From UMGS973 sp045599945 (GTDB lineage Bacteria > Bacillota > Clostridia > Peptostreptococcales > Anaerovoracaceae): 16,981 nucleotides of DNA. Shown here one piece after another: positions 6,801 to 13,834 of this stretch (its first letter is position 1; every line of letters starts with the position of its first letter). Below the pieces are notes generated by a model. It was not told the origin of the DNA. It ran no database searches and worked only from the letters and a program-made list of their open reading frames with translations. The position numbers were made by a program, and so were the translations under genes. Location of the stretch: positions 1 to 16,981 of the forward strand of contig JAZRWY010000085.1 in the NCBI GenBank assembly GCA_045599945.1, read 5' to 3'.

Positions 6801-7808
6801 TCAGATGGCTGCAAGAAGCGCATCCACTTCTTCTTCTGTTGTTCCAAAGGATGTTACAAATCTGACATAGGAATGGGTATCGTCCGTCGCCCCCTGGATT
6901 TCAAAGGCAAAATCCTTTTCCAGCCGCCTGATTTTTTCATTGGAAAGAATCGGGAAAATCTGATTGGTAGGAGAATCTGCATACATTTTGTAGCCTTTTG
7001 CCTTGAATCCGTCTGCCAGCTTTTTTGCCAGCTGATTGGAATGATGGCCCAGTCTGAAATACAGATCATCGGTAAACAAGGCCTTGAACTGGACGCCGTA
7101 GAATTTCCCTTTTGCCAGCATACCGCCCCTTTGTTTGATCATATAGCGGAAGTCTTCCTTCAGTTTTTCGTTCATGATCACCAATGCTTCCCCAAACAGA
7201 GCACCGTTTTTTGTTCCCCCGATATAAAAGGCATCGGTATGGTCTGCGCAGTCGCGGATGTCCATATCGGATGCATCCAGTCCGCAGGACAGTCTGGCAC
7301 CATCCATGTAAAGGTAGAGGCCATGCCTGTCGCAAGTTTTCCTAAGCGCTTTCAGATGCTCGATGGAATAGACGGTTCCCAGCTCTGAACTCTGTGAGAT
7401 ATATACGAATTTTGGCTTTACCATATGCTCGTCGACATGAAAAGCAACCGCTTTTTCAATCTCTTCCGGATACACCAGTCCGTCCGGTGATGGTATATGA
7501 ATGACTTTATGGCCGGTTGCTTCGATGGATCCGGTTTCATGTACACAGATATGTCCGGTATATGCGGCAATGACGGCTTCATGGGGACGAAGAAAAGCAG
7601 CGATGGACGTCAGATTACATGGCGTTCCCCCAACCATGAAGTGGATGGCTGCATCGTCTCTTCCGATGGTTTTCTTTAAGATCTCCTGCGCTTCTTTGCA
7701 GTAGGCGTCATCTCCATATCCGGGAGTATGGACCAGGTTTGCTTCTTCTATTGCTTTCAGCACTTCCGGATGAGCACCGAGAGTATAGTCTGATTTAAAA
7801 TAGATCAT
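6801..7808 (-). CDS. Threonine aldolase / beta-eliminating lyase family PLP enzyme
   Basis: Fold-type I PLP enzyme of the low-specificity L-threonine aldolase type, which would cleave threonine or allo-threonine to glycine and acetaldehyde. It has 335 aa, the normal length. Visible features: SDYTLGAHPE at the N-terminus, PGYGDDAYCKEAQ (29-41), GGTPCNL (60-66) for phosphate binding, the ring-stacking His region GHICVHETG (85-93), MDGARL (168-173) with the cofactor-binding Asp169, and the Schiff-base lysine K200 in IGGTKNGAL. The ATG at 7808 follows GGAGG (7818-7822 on this strand) with nine bases between. It belongs to a branch somewhat different from Escherichia coli LtaE, so the exact amino acid substrate is uncertain and I give no symbol. 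It is monocistronic, divergent from mtnA and convergent with guaD. Confidence 0.85.
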   Translation of the reverse strand: MIYFKSDYTLGAHPEVLKAIEEANLVHTPGYGDDAYCKEAQEILKKTIGRDDAAIHFMVGGTPCNLTSIAAFLRPHEAVIAAYTGHICVHETGSIEATGHKVIHIPSPDGLVYPEEIEKAVAFHVDEHMVKPKFVYISQSSELGTVYSIEHLKALRKTCDRHGLYLYMDGARLSCGLDASDMDIRDCADHTDAFYIGGTKNGALFGEALVIMNEKLKEDFRYMIKQRGGMLAKGKFYGVQFKALFTDDLYFRLGHHSNQLAKKLADGFKAKGYKMYADSPTNQIFPILSNEKIRRLEKDFAFEIQGATDDTHSYVRFVTSFGTTEEEVDALLAAI

Positions 7809-7833
7809 GTTTTCATTCCTCCAATATATAAAT

Positions 7834-7842
7834 AGTATAGCA
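7834..7842 (-). promoter_or_regulatory. Extended -10 promoter of the aldolase gene
   Basis: On the minus strand the sequence reads TGCTATACT, a -10 hexamer with the TGn extension, about 26 bp before the start codon. No good -35 hexamer is visible at 16-18 bp, which fits an extended -10 promoter. Confidence 0.5.
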
Positions 7843-7869
7843 TATTTTTCCCAACAGGAGACAGTTTAA

Positions 7870-7878
7870 TGGTATAAT
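7870..7878 (+). promoter_or_regulatory. Extended -10 promoter of the mtnA operon
   Basis: TGGTATAAT contains a perfect TATAAT (7873-7878) with the TGn extension, 28 bp before the mtnA start. The -35 region is poor. It lies back to back with the aldolase promoter, with the two -10 elements about 30 bp apart. Confidence 0.65.
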
Positions 7879-7906
7879 GAGATGTTAAGAAAATCAGGAG
7901 GGAAAA

Positions 7907-8941
7907 ATGAACTTCTATACTGTAGAATTTATGGACAATCAGCTGAAGATTCTGGACTGCCAGCGTCTGCCTTCCGACGAGGTATATGTTTCGCTGGAAA
8001 CAAAAGAAGATGTATGGGATGCCATCAAAAAATTGAAGGTAAGGGGCGCACCGGCAATCGGTGTCTGCGCTGCATACGGACTCTATGTTGCTGTCAGGAA
8101 TGTGCAGGAGAATTTCGAGGCGGAATTCAAGGCGGCAAAAGATTATCTTGCAACTTCCAGACCGACGGCTGTCAACCTGTTTTGGGCACTGGACCGGATG
8201 GACCGGATATATGAAAGGGTAAAAGACCTTCCGCTGGATGCCATCAAGAAGGAACTTCTTGCAGAAGCAGACCGGATCTATGAAGAAGATGCCAATGCCT
8301 GCTACATGATGGGCGTTCATGGATTGAAACTCCTAAAGCCCGGCATGGGAATTCTGACCCATTGCAATGCAGGGGCTCTGGCCGCAACAAAATATGGAAC
8401 ATGTCTTGCTCCCATTCATCTTGGGCAGGAACAGGGCTACGGGTTCAAGGTTTTTTCCGATGAAACAAGGCCGCTGCTGCAGGGCGCAAGAATGACAGCC
8501 TGGGAACTGGCAAAGGATGGGGTAGATGTTACAACCATCTGCGACAACATGGCATCCATTGTCATGAAGCAGGGAAAGATAGATGCTGTTCTGGTCGGCT
8601 GCGACCGGATGGCAGCAAATGGAGACGGTGCAAATAAGATTGGCACATCAGGAGTTGCAATCCTTGCAAAGGAGTATGGAATTCCGGTATATTTCTACGT
8701 ACCTACATCTACCATTGATATGAATACGCCGGACGGAGAGCATATCGTCATTGAGGAAAGAGACCCGGAGGAGATCCGTTCCCTATGGTATGAGAAACCG
8801 ATGGTTCCTGCCGGCGTAAAGACATACAACCCGGCATTTGATGTTACCGATCATAAATACATTACGGCGGTTGTCACAGAAAAAGGCATTGTCTATCCGC
8901 CATATGAAATAAACTTAAAGAAACTGTTTGAGGAAACATGA
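7907..8941 (+). CDS. mtnA: S-methyl-5-thioribose-1-phosphate isomerase
   Basis: Isomerase (EC 5.3.1.23) converting methylthioribose 1-phosphate to methylthioribulose 1-phosphate in methionine salvage or in the methylthioadenosine shunt. It belongs to the eIF2B alpha/beta/delta-related fold. At 344 aa it is full length. Motifs: RGAPAIGV (46-53), SRPTAVNLFWAL (84-95), the catalytic cysteine C153 in THCNAGALA, SDETRPLLQGAR (184-195) and the catalytic Asp233 in GCDRMAANGDGANKIG. The start at 7907 has a strong AGGAGGG binding site (7896-7902). The end overlaps scpA as ATGA. No other salvage gene (kinase, nucleosidase, aldolase) is present here, so its partners must be elsewhere. The eIF2B-like family includes ribose-1,5-bisphosphate isomerases, but the NGDGANKIG context supports MtnA. 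Confidence 0.92.
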   Translation: MNFYTVEFMDNQLKILDCQRLPSDEVYVSLETKEDVWDAIKKLKVRGAPAIGVCAAYGLYVAVRNVQENFEAEFKAAKDYLATSRPTAVNLFWALDRMDRIYERVKDLPLDAIKKELLAEADRIYEEDANACYMMGVHGLKLLKPGMGILTHCNAGALAATKYGTCLAPIHLGQEQGYGFKVFSDETRPLLQGARMTAWELAKDGVDVTTICDNMASIVMKQGKIDAVLVGCDRMAANGDGANKIGTSGVAILAKEYGIPVYFYVPTSTIDMNTPDGEHIVIEERDPEEIRSLWYEKPMVPAGVKTYNPAFDVTDHKYITAVVTEKGIVYPPYEINLKKLFEET

Positions 8942-9678
8942 GCTACAAAGTGAAACTGAAGACTTTCGAAGGTCCCTTTGATCTTCTGGTCTATCTGATT
9001 GAAAATGCACAAGTAAATATCTACGACATTCCCATTGCAGACATAACGGCGCAGTATCTTGCCTACCTGGATGCAATGAAAAAGCTGGATGTTGCCATTG
9101 GCAGCGAATTTCTTGTGCTGGCGGCGCAGCTCATAGAAATAAAGTCTAAGATGCTGATTCCACGCACAACAGACATCGGCGGCAATCTGGTGGAAGAAGA
9201 TCCCAGAAGTGAGCTGGTGGAACGGCTGGTGGAATACCGGATGTTCAAGGAAGCCTCTCAGATGCTGTCGGACAGAGAAGAGTTGACTTCCCGTATTTTT
9301 GAAAAGCCCCAGGAGGACATTTCAGAATACCTGGACGCACCGGATGAATATCTGAGCCTGGAAATCACAAGGTTTGTCAATGCGTTCAACCTTTTCATCA
9401 ATAAGAAGCAGAGGGTGGAGGCGGTGCGAAAGAAGTATGTAAGTGTCAGAAGAGAAAGAGAAAGCACAGAAAGCAGAATTTCCTTCATACGGAACATTTT
9501 TAAGACGAGAAAAATCCGGACCATCCATTTCAGGGATACCATATCCGATGCAAAGGATAAATACGATATTGTTCTTTCTTTTACATCACTTCTTGAGATG
9601 GTCAAGGAACGAGCAGTAGAGGCGGAGCAGGAGACAATGTATGGTGACATTCTCCTGACAAATCTGGAGGAAGAATAG
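8938..9678 (+). CDS. scpA: Segregation and condensation protein A (kleisin)
   Basis: Kleisin subunit of the SMC-ScpAB chromosome condensation complex; it bridges the two SMC heads and binds an ScpB dimer. The 246 aa matches the roughly 250 aa of Bacillus ScpA. The N-terminus KLKTFEGPFDLLVYLIENAQVNIYDIPI is the family signature, followed by IADITAQYL and LAAQLIEIKSKMLIP (residues about 61-75), an acidic linker around residues 80-130, and a C-terminal winged-helix region ending in LLEMVKERAVE. The start ATG (8938) overlaps the mtnA stop, and the next gene scpB starts immediately after its TAG with no gap, so translation of all three is probably coupled. The smc gene is not in the window. Confidence 0.95.
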   Translation: MSYKVKLKTFEGPFDLLVYLIENAQVNIYDIPIADITAQYLAYLDAMKKLDVAIGSEFLVLAAQLIEIKSKMLIPRTTDIGGNLVEEDPRSELVERLVEYRMFKEASQMLSDREELTSRIFEKPQEDISEYLDAPDEYLSLEITRFVNAFNLFINKKQRVEAVRKKYVSVRRERESTESRISFIRNIFKTRKIRTIHFRDTISDAKDKYDIVLSFTSLLEMVKERAVEAEQETMYGDILLTNLEEE

Positions 9679-10260
9679 ATGACAAGCAGAAAGACAATGA
9701 AATCGGCATTTGAATCCATGATGTTTACATGGGGACAGCCCCTTGAGGCGAAAACTGCCGGAGACATATTCAACATACCAAAAGATGATGCATATGAACT
9801 TTTCAAAGAGCTTCAGAAAGAATATGATGAAGAGGGAAGAGGAATCCGCATCCGTGAAATCAATCAGGCGTTTCAGTTTGTGACAGAAGCAGAAAATGCA
9901 GAATACATAGAAAAACTGTGCACACCGGTAAAGGTGAAGAAACTGAGCCAGTCTGCACTGGAGGTCCTTGCAATTGTTGCATACAAGCAGCCGGTGACAA
10001 AGGGTGAAATAGAAGCAATCCGGGGAATCCGCTGCGACCGTGTGGTGGAAGGGCTGATGGACAAAGAGCTGATAGAAGAAAAGGGAAGGTCCAATGCAAT
10101 CGGAAGACCAATACTCTATGGAACAACAGACAGATTCCTGAAGCAGTTCGGCTTTACAAGCCTAAAGGATCTGCCGGTCATCGAGGACATAGAATCAGCA
10201 ATCGAACTGCCGGATAATGAAGATGGCCCTCTTGCAGAGCAGATCGAAATTGAAATCTAA
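9679..10260 (+). CDS. scpB: Segregation and condensation protein B
   Basis: Winged-helix partner of ScpA in the SMC condensin complex, acting on the nucleoid. It has 193 aa against about 197 in Bacillus. Recognisable blocks: the N-terminal SAFESMMFTWGQPLEAKTAGDIF, YDEEGRGIRIREINQAFQFVT, then LSQSALEVLAIVAYKQPVTKGEIEAIRGI in which the ALEVLAIVAYKQP core is diagnostic, followed by LIEEKGRSNAIGRPILYGTT and FLKQFGF. The ATG lies directly after the scpA stop. A GGAGGA within the end of scpA at 9666-9671 (eight to thirteen bases upstream) acts as its binding site. The acidic C-terminal tail is typical of the family and variable. Confidence 0.95.
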   Translation: MTSRKTMKSAFESMMFTWGQPLEAKTAGDIFNIPKDDAYELFKELQKEYDEEGRGIRIREINQAFQFVTEAENAEYIEKLCTPVKVKKLSQSALEVLAIVAYKQPVTKGEIEAIRGIRCDRVVEGLMDKELIEEKGRSNAIGRPILYGTTDRFLKQFGFTSLKDLPVIEDIESAIELPDNEDGPLAEQIEIEI

Positions 10261-10270
10261 GGAGCAGAAT

Positions 10271-10678
10271 ATGACAATCGTAAAAATAATCCTGCTGGTT
10301 CTCGGCATGCTCATTGGAGGACTGGGTTCCTATCTTTATCTGACAAACAGAAATGCGGAATATCTTTTGACGGAAAAAGTACAGGGAACGGTAACGCAGA
10401 CGGAAGAAAAACCGGTCCGTGCAAAAGATAAAAAGGGAAATGTCATTGAAGGCGTGGACCATCTGACATATTTCAGAGTGGATATTGACGGGAAACCGTA
10501 TGAAACAGCAAGAGTAACAAGAAATAAATACATGGAAGGCCAGACCATTGAACTGAGATGCGATCCCGAAAACAGAAGAAATGTGGAAGAGGCAGCTTCT
10601 GTTCCGCCAAATGCCAGGCTCGCAGGAGCCGGCTGCATGCTGATTGGAATCGGACTATTGATCTTTGGTCTGCTATAG
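10271..10678 (+). CDS. Two-transmembrane-segment protein, DUF3592-like
   Basis: A 135-aa protein with a hydrophobic segment at each end (residues about 3-23 and 115-135) and a roughly 90-residue polar domain between them. That domain carries a TYFRVDIDGKPYETARV stretch and an LRCDPENRR-like element. This arrangement resembles DUF3592-type proteins, whose function is not established; the family call is by general pattern only. I place the start at 10271 because GGAG at 10261-10264 precedes it by six bases and the membrane segment begins at once; an in-frame ATG at 10217 lies inside scpB and would put a charged stretch before the helix. It is co-transcribed with scpB and the next gene, with 10- and 9-bp gaps. 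Both ends probably anchor the protein in the cytoplasmic membrane, with the side of the central domain undetermined. Confidence 0.75.
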   Translation: MTIVKIILLVLGMLIGGLGSYLYLTNRNAEYLLTEKVQGTVTQTEEKPVRAKDKKGNVIEGVDHLTYFRVDIDGKPYETARVTRNKYMEGQTIELRCDPENRRNVEEAASVPPNARLAGAGCMLIGIGLLIFGLL

Positions 10679-10687
10679 GAGGAATGG

Positions 10688-11320
10688 ATGTACGACTGCG
10701 CAAGATGTAAAGTTTTTGCTTGTGAAAGAGGATTAAAAGGGCAGGAACCGGAAAACTGTCCCATGAAAAAACCGGAGGCTGCAAAAGCATCCAGAAAAGA
10801 ATATCTGAAAGAGGAAAACAGCAGCTTCTTTGTAGCTGCAGCAGAGGTGGAGGCAGAAGGATACTGTGAGTGGAACAGAGTCCGGGAAACCCTGGAGCTC
10901 TGCAAAAAGATGAAATATGAAGAGATCGGACTTGCCTGCTGTACCGGGTTCATAAAAGAGGCAAAGATTCTGATTGATATTTTTGAACGCAGCGGTTTTC
11001 ATATGCATTCCGTTGTCTGCAAGAACGGCGGCATAGATAAGGGAGAAGCAGGAATTCCGGAAGAAGTAAAAATGCATGGCCCGTTTGAAGCAGCCTGCAA
11101 TCCGGTTGGACAGGCAATGCTTCTGGCAGAGGAACAGGTGGATTTTGTCATAGTTCTCGGGCTTTGTGTCGGCCATGATTCTCTATTCTATAAATATTTT
11201 GCAAAGTATAGCGATGCATTTGTAACAACTCTGGCTGTCAAAGACCGGGTAACCGGACACAATCCATGCGCAGCACTGTATGGTGCAGGTGAATATTTCA
11301 AAAATAAGTTTGGTGATTAG
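10688..11320 (+). CDS. Cys-rich DUF1847-like putative metal-binding protein
   Basis: A 210-aa cytoplasmic protein that I recognise as a DUF1847-type family member; its biochemical role is not known. The N-terminus has four cysteines, C4, C7, C12 and C24, in CARCKVFAC and NCPM, suggesting a bound metal or iron-sulfur cluster. Further conserved-looking motifs are GLACCTGF, VVCKNGGIDKG, ACNPVGQA, VLGLCVGHDSLFYKY and VKDRVTGHNPCAALYG. These cysteines in GxCxGHD-like and CNP settings suggest a redox or ligand-binding active site, which is inference. AGGAGG (10677-10682) overlaps the upstream stop and sets the ATG at 10688. It lies in the mtnA-scpAB operon and is followed immediately by mnmM. Confidence 0.8.
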   Translation: MYDCARCKVFACERGLKGQEPENCPMKKPEAAKASRKEYLKEENSSFFVAAAEVEAEGYCEWNRVRETLELCKKMKYEEIGLACCTGFIKEAKILIDIFERSGFHMHSVVCKNGGIDKGEAGIPEEVKMHGPFEAACNPVGQAMLLAEEQVDFVIVLGLCVGHDSLFYKYFAKYSDAFVTTLAVKDRVTGHNPCAALYGAGEYFKNKFGD

Positions 11321-11321
11321 A

Positions 11322-11891
11322 TTGGAAAACATTCTGAGAAATACAGCAAAATTTGCCCTTTCTGTAGTAGAAGGATATGTACTTCCGGGCGATACTGTCA
11401 TTGATGCAACCTGCGGCAATGGACATGATACGCTCTCCCTTGCACAGATGGTCGGGGAAGAAGGGAAAGTCTATGGATTTGATGTATCCGGAGTGGCAAT
11501 CCAGGCGACCATGAGAAGGCTGCAGGAAAATGATGTGCAGGCGGAGATTGAGCTCATATACAATGGACATGAGGAAATGGATCTCCACATTCAGGAACCG
11601 GTAAAAGCAATCGTCTTTAATCTGGGATATCTTCCGGGGGAAGACAAGAACAATACAACAAAAGCAGCAACAACGCTGACTGCCCTGAAAAAAGCGGTGA
11701 ACATGATTCAGACAGACGGCATTGTATCGGTCGTTCTCTATCCGGGGCATGCAGAAGGAAGAAAAGAGAGGGACGCGGTTCTTTCCTGGGCAGAAAAACT
11801 GGACAAAAGCATATGCCATGCGGCATATGTAAATATGATCAATCAGCCGGATACCGCGCCGGAAATCGTTTTTATTACAAGAAAGAAATAG
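11322..11891 (+). CDS. mnmM: tRNA (mnm5s2U34) methyltransferase MnmM (YtqB-like)
   Basis: Class I SAM-dependent methyltransferase resembling Bacillus YtqB/MnmM, which adds the last methyl group in forming mnm5(s2)U at the wobble position of certain tRNAs. SAM motif I is VIDATCGNGHDTLSLA (26-41 from the TTG start), followed by GKVYGFDVS and the family-typical NLGYLPGEDKNNTT and YPGHAEGRKE. I prefer the TTG at 11322, one base after the upstream stop and behind GGTGAT (11312-11317). It gives 189 aa whose N-terminus lines up with the family. GTG at 11313 or ATG at 11280 would overlap the preceding gene and add residues not expected in the family. The start is therefore uncertain while the family call is good. 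The reaction has been assigned in other Firmicutes and is assumed here. Confidence 0.85.
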   Translation: MENILRNTAKFALSVVEGYVLPGDTVIDATCGNGHDTLSLAQMVGEEGKVYGFDVSGVAIQATMRRLQENDVQAEIELIYNGHEEMDLHIQEPVKAIVFNLGYLPGEDKNNTTKAATTLTALKKAVNMIQTDGIVSVVLYPGHAEGRKERDAVLSWAEKLDKSICHAAYVNMINQPDTAPEIVFITRKK

Positions 11892-11900
11892 AGGTTTACG

Positions 11901-12347
11901 ATGCACGAATTAAAGATGACAGAAGAAAAGGCGCTGGAGCTCATTACACAGGGCATTGACTGTTCCCAGGCAGTGCTTGGTGAATTTTCGGAGGACTTCG
12001 GCATGAGCCAGGAAACAGCATACAGGATTGCAGGTAATTTTGCAGGAGGCATGTGGAACGGCCGAACCTGCGGATGTGTTTCAGGAGCCCTGATGGCACT
12101 GGGGCTCAGATACGGACAGGGACTTCCTGTGGATCCGGCAAAGAAGGAAAAACTGCAAAAAATAGCAAAGCAGTTTGAAGAAGAGTTCATCGATGAACTT
12201 GGAAGTGTGGAATGCAGAGAAATCCTGGGATATAAGATTCCGGAGGAAATGCCGCAGATCATGGCAGAAAACAAGTTTGGGACTGTATGCTGCAAGGCCG
12301 TTGTAACAGCCTGTGAAATTGCAGCTGATCTTATGGAAGAAGAATAA
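11901..12347 (+). CDS. C_GCAxxG_C_C family protein
   Basis: A 148-aa soluble protein with a conserved cysteine layout: C21 in DCSQAVLGEF, GG at 49-50, C57 and C59 in TCGCVSGALMALGL, C105 in VECREILG, and C130/C131 in FGTVCCKAV. This pattern fits the C_GCAxxG_C_C protein family, which is thought to be redox-related and is often fused to or encoded near oxidoreductases; no reaction is established. The start at 11901 follows AGAGGT (11890-11895). It is the last gene of the mtnA operon, nine bases after mnmM, and is followed by a bidirectional terminator. Two Cys-rich uncharacterised proteins in the same operon (this one and the DUF1847-like protein) may share a metal or redox theme; that is inference. 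Confidence 0.78.
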   Translation: MHELKMTEEKALELITQGIDCSQAVLGEFSEDFGMSQETAYRIAGNFAGGMWNGRTCGCVSGALMALGLRYGQGLPVDPAKKEKLQKIAKQFEEEFIDELGSVECREILGYKIPEEMPQIMAENKFGTVCCKAVVTACEIAADLMEEE

Positions 12348-12360
12348 TGATGCAGAAAGA

Positions 12361-12391
12361 AAAGGAGGTTCACGTCTTGTGAATCTCCTTT
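12361..12391. terminator. Bidirectional terminator between the mtnA operon and rnhA
   Basis: Positions 12361-12373 and 12379-12391 form a 13-bp stem with one G-U pair and a GTCTT loop. The plus strand continues TTTATTC. The minus strand reads CCTCCTTTTCTTTC, giving a T-run for rnhA as well. Confidence 0.82.
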
Positions 12392-12397
12392 ATTCAT

Positions 12398-12940
12398 CTA
12401 GTCTGCTTCATCCATTCCTTGGTTTGCGAGGCGGTCCGCTTCATTATTCATTTCAGTAATCAGCAGAAAATCTTCATAACTGAAGGAACTGCCATTCCAT
12501 TCCAGAAACTTTTCATATAGCCTGTCAAGATCTGTTCCCGGCGAATCCGGATTGACATGTCCTTTTACTCGGTAGAAGGATATGGCATGGACCTTAAGAT
12601 ATGGGAGCAGGTCCTCCCAGAGATCCCGGTTTTCCACCGGCTTTTTCTGTGCTGTCTTCCATCCGTTCTTTTGCCAGTTCACATACCATTTCTTTCGGAA
12701 GCAGTCCATCAGATAGGAACTGTCAGAAAAGACTTCAATGGTCTGACCTTCCCGGGTAATGGCTTTCAGAGCTTCCAGAAGTGCAGTCATTTCCATTCTG
12801 TTGTTTGTTGTATTCTTTTCTCCGCCGTAAAGCTCCTTGGAATGGCTGCCAAAGACCAGAAGGGCGCCCCAGCCGCCGACATTTTTATCGCTCTGGTTTC
12901 CGCGGCATCCGCCGTCGGTATAGATTCTGAGTGTTTTCAT
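12398..12940 (-). CDS. rnhA: Ribonuclease HI with C-terminal insertion
   Basis: Cytosolic endonuclease (EC 3.1.26.4) that cuts the RNA strand of RNA-DNA hybrids. The start at 12940 is fixed by AAGGAG six bases upstream on this strand; the frame is open further but has no better site. The catalytic set is intact: D9 in YTDGGCRGN, E50 in NNRMEMTALLEAL, D73 in FSDSSYLMD, H128 in VKGHVNPDSP and D169 in NNEADRLAN. It has 180 aa against about 155 in Escherichia coli. The extra length is an insertion of about 30 residues (around 131-164, including EKFLEWNG and YEDFLLITEM) between the catalytic His and the last Asp, which are only ten residues apart in E. coli. The basic handle region (KKWYVNWQKNGWKTAQKKP) is present. 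It is monocistronic and divergent from walJ. Confidence 0.92.
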   Translation of the reverse strand: MKTLRIYTDGGCRGNQSDKNVGGWGALLVFGSHSKELYGGEKNTTNNRMEMTALLEALKAITREGQTIEVFSDSSYLMDCFRKKWYVNWQKNGWKTAQKKPVENRDLWEDLLPYLKVHAISFYRVKGHVNPDSPGTDLDRLYEKFLEWNGSSFSYEDFLLITEMNNEADRLANQGMDEAD

Positions 12941-12962
12941 GGTAATCTCCTTTACAGGTAAT

Positions 12963-12991
12963 ATTATGCAACATTCCAGGGAAAGAAACAA
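12963..12991 (-). promoter_or_regulatory. Candidate promoter of rnhA
   Basis: On the minus strand, TTGTTT (12986-12991) and CATAAT (12963-12968) are 17 bp apart, ending about 22 bp before the rnhA start. Both hexamers are moderate matches. Confidence 0.45.
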
Positions 12992-12999
12992 GAAATATA

Positions 13000-13008
13000 T
13001 GGTATACT
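13000..13008 (+). promoter_or_regulatory. Extended -10 promoter of walJ-rlmH
   Basis: TGGTATACT carries a good -10 (13003-13008) with the TGn extension, 28 bp before the walJ start codon. No convincing -35 is present at the right distance. Confidence 0.45.
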
Positions 13009-13036
13009 ATATATTGTATGAAATGAGGGAAAAGAA

Positions 13037-13834
13037 ATGAGTTTAAAATTCTGTTCATTATCCAGCGGTTCCAGCGGAAACTGCTACTATGTGAGCGATG
13101 GAGAGACATCGCTTCTTGTGGATGCCGGAATCAGCGGGAAAAAGATTCTTGAAGGAATTGAAAAAATAGAGGAAGATAAGGATGCTCTGACAGCAATCCT
13201 TGTCACACATGAGCATATCGATCACGTAAAGAGCCTGAGCGTCATGGGGAAAAAGGTTCCGGGCATCAAGGTATATGCAACGCCGGATACGTGGCCGCAT
13301 ATCGAGGAAAAGGTTTCTGAGGAGCGGAGAGAAGTCATCTTTCCGGAAATGGATTTCCGGATTGGAAACATCCACATCAGGCCGTTCCGCACCAGCCATG
13401 ATGCAGCCTGCTCCGTTGGGTTTTCTTTCTTAGATGACGAAAGAAAGATCAGCATTGTAACAGATACCGGATACATTCCGGAAGAAATCTATCATGAGAT
13501 CAAGGACGCAGATGTATTGGTCATTGAGGCAAACCATGATGTCAATGTACTGGCCATGTGTAGCTATCCATATGTGACAAAAAGAAGAATTGCAGGAGAT
13601 GAAGGGCATCTTTCCAATGTAGCCTGCGGCAACTGCATTGCAAGACTTGTCAAGGAGATTCCAAAGCCAAGACAGATTCTTCTGGCACATCTTTCCAAGG
13701 AGAACAACAGTCCGGATCTGGCACATCTGACAATCAGGAACATATTGGAAGAAAATCATCTGAAGATTGGAGAAGACCTTCAGATGGATGTTATTACCAG
13801 GGACAAAGTCAGCCCTGTATATGTGGTAAAATAA
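13037..13834 (+). CDS. walJ: Metallo-beta-lactamase fold hydrolase, WalJ/YycJ type
   Basis: A 265-aa metallo-beta-lactamase fold protein of the YycJ/WalJ type, a family described as having double-strand DNA exonuclease-like activity or links to cell-division coordination in other Firmicutes; the precise role is not settled. The N-terminal signature FCSLSSGSSGNCYYV (5-19) is characteristic of this subgroup. The metal-binding HEHIDH (58-63) is intact, followed by TSHDAACSVGF, VTDTGY (with the bridging Asp), IEANHD, GDEGHLSN and LLAHLSKENN. The start follows AGGGAA (13026-13031). It is placed directly before rlmH with a one-base TAATG overlap, an arrangement common in Firmicutes. Here no walR-walK-walH-walI genes precede it, so it is not part of that regulator operon in this genome region. 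Confidence 0.9.
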   Translation: MSLKFCSLSSGSSGNCYYVSDGETSLLVDAGISGKKILEGIEKIEEDKDALTAILVTHEHIDHVKSLSVMGKKVPGIKVYATPDTWPHIEEKVSEERREVIFPEMDFRIGNIHIRPFRTSHDAACSVGFSFLDDERKISIVTDTGYIPEEIYHEIKDADVLVIEANHDVNVLAMCSYPYVTKRRIAGDEGHLSNVACGNCIARLVKEIPKPRQILLAHLSKENNSPDLAHLTIRNILEENHLKIGEDLQMDVITRDKVSPVYVVK

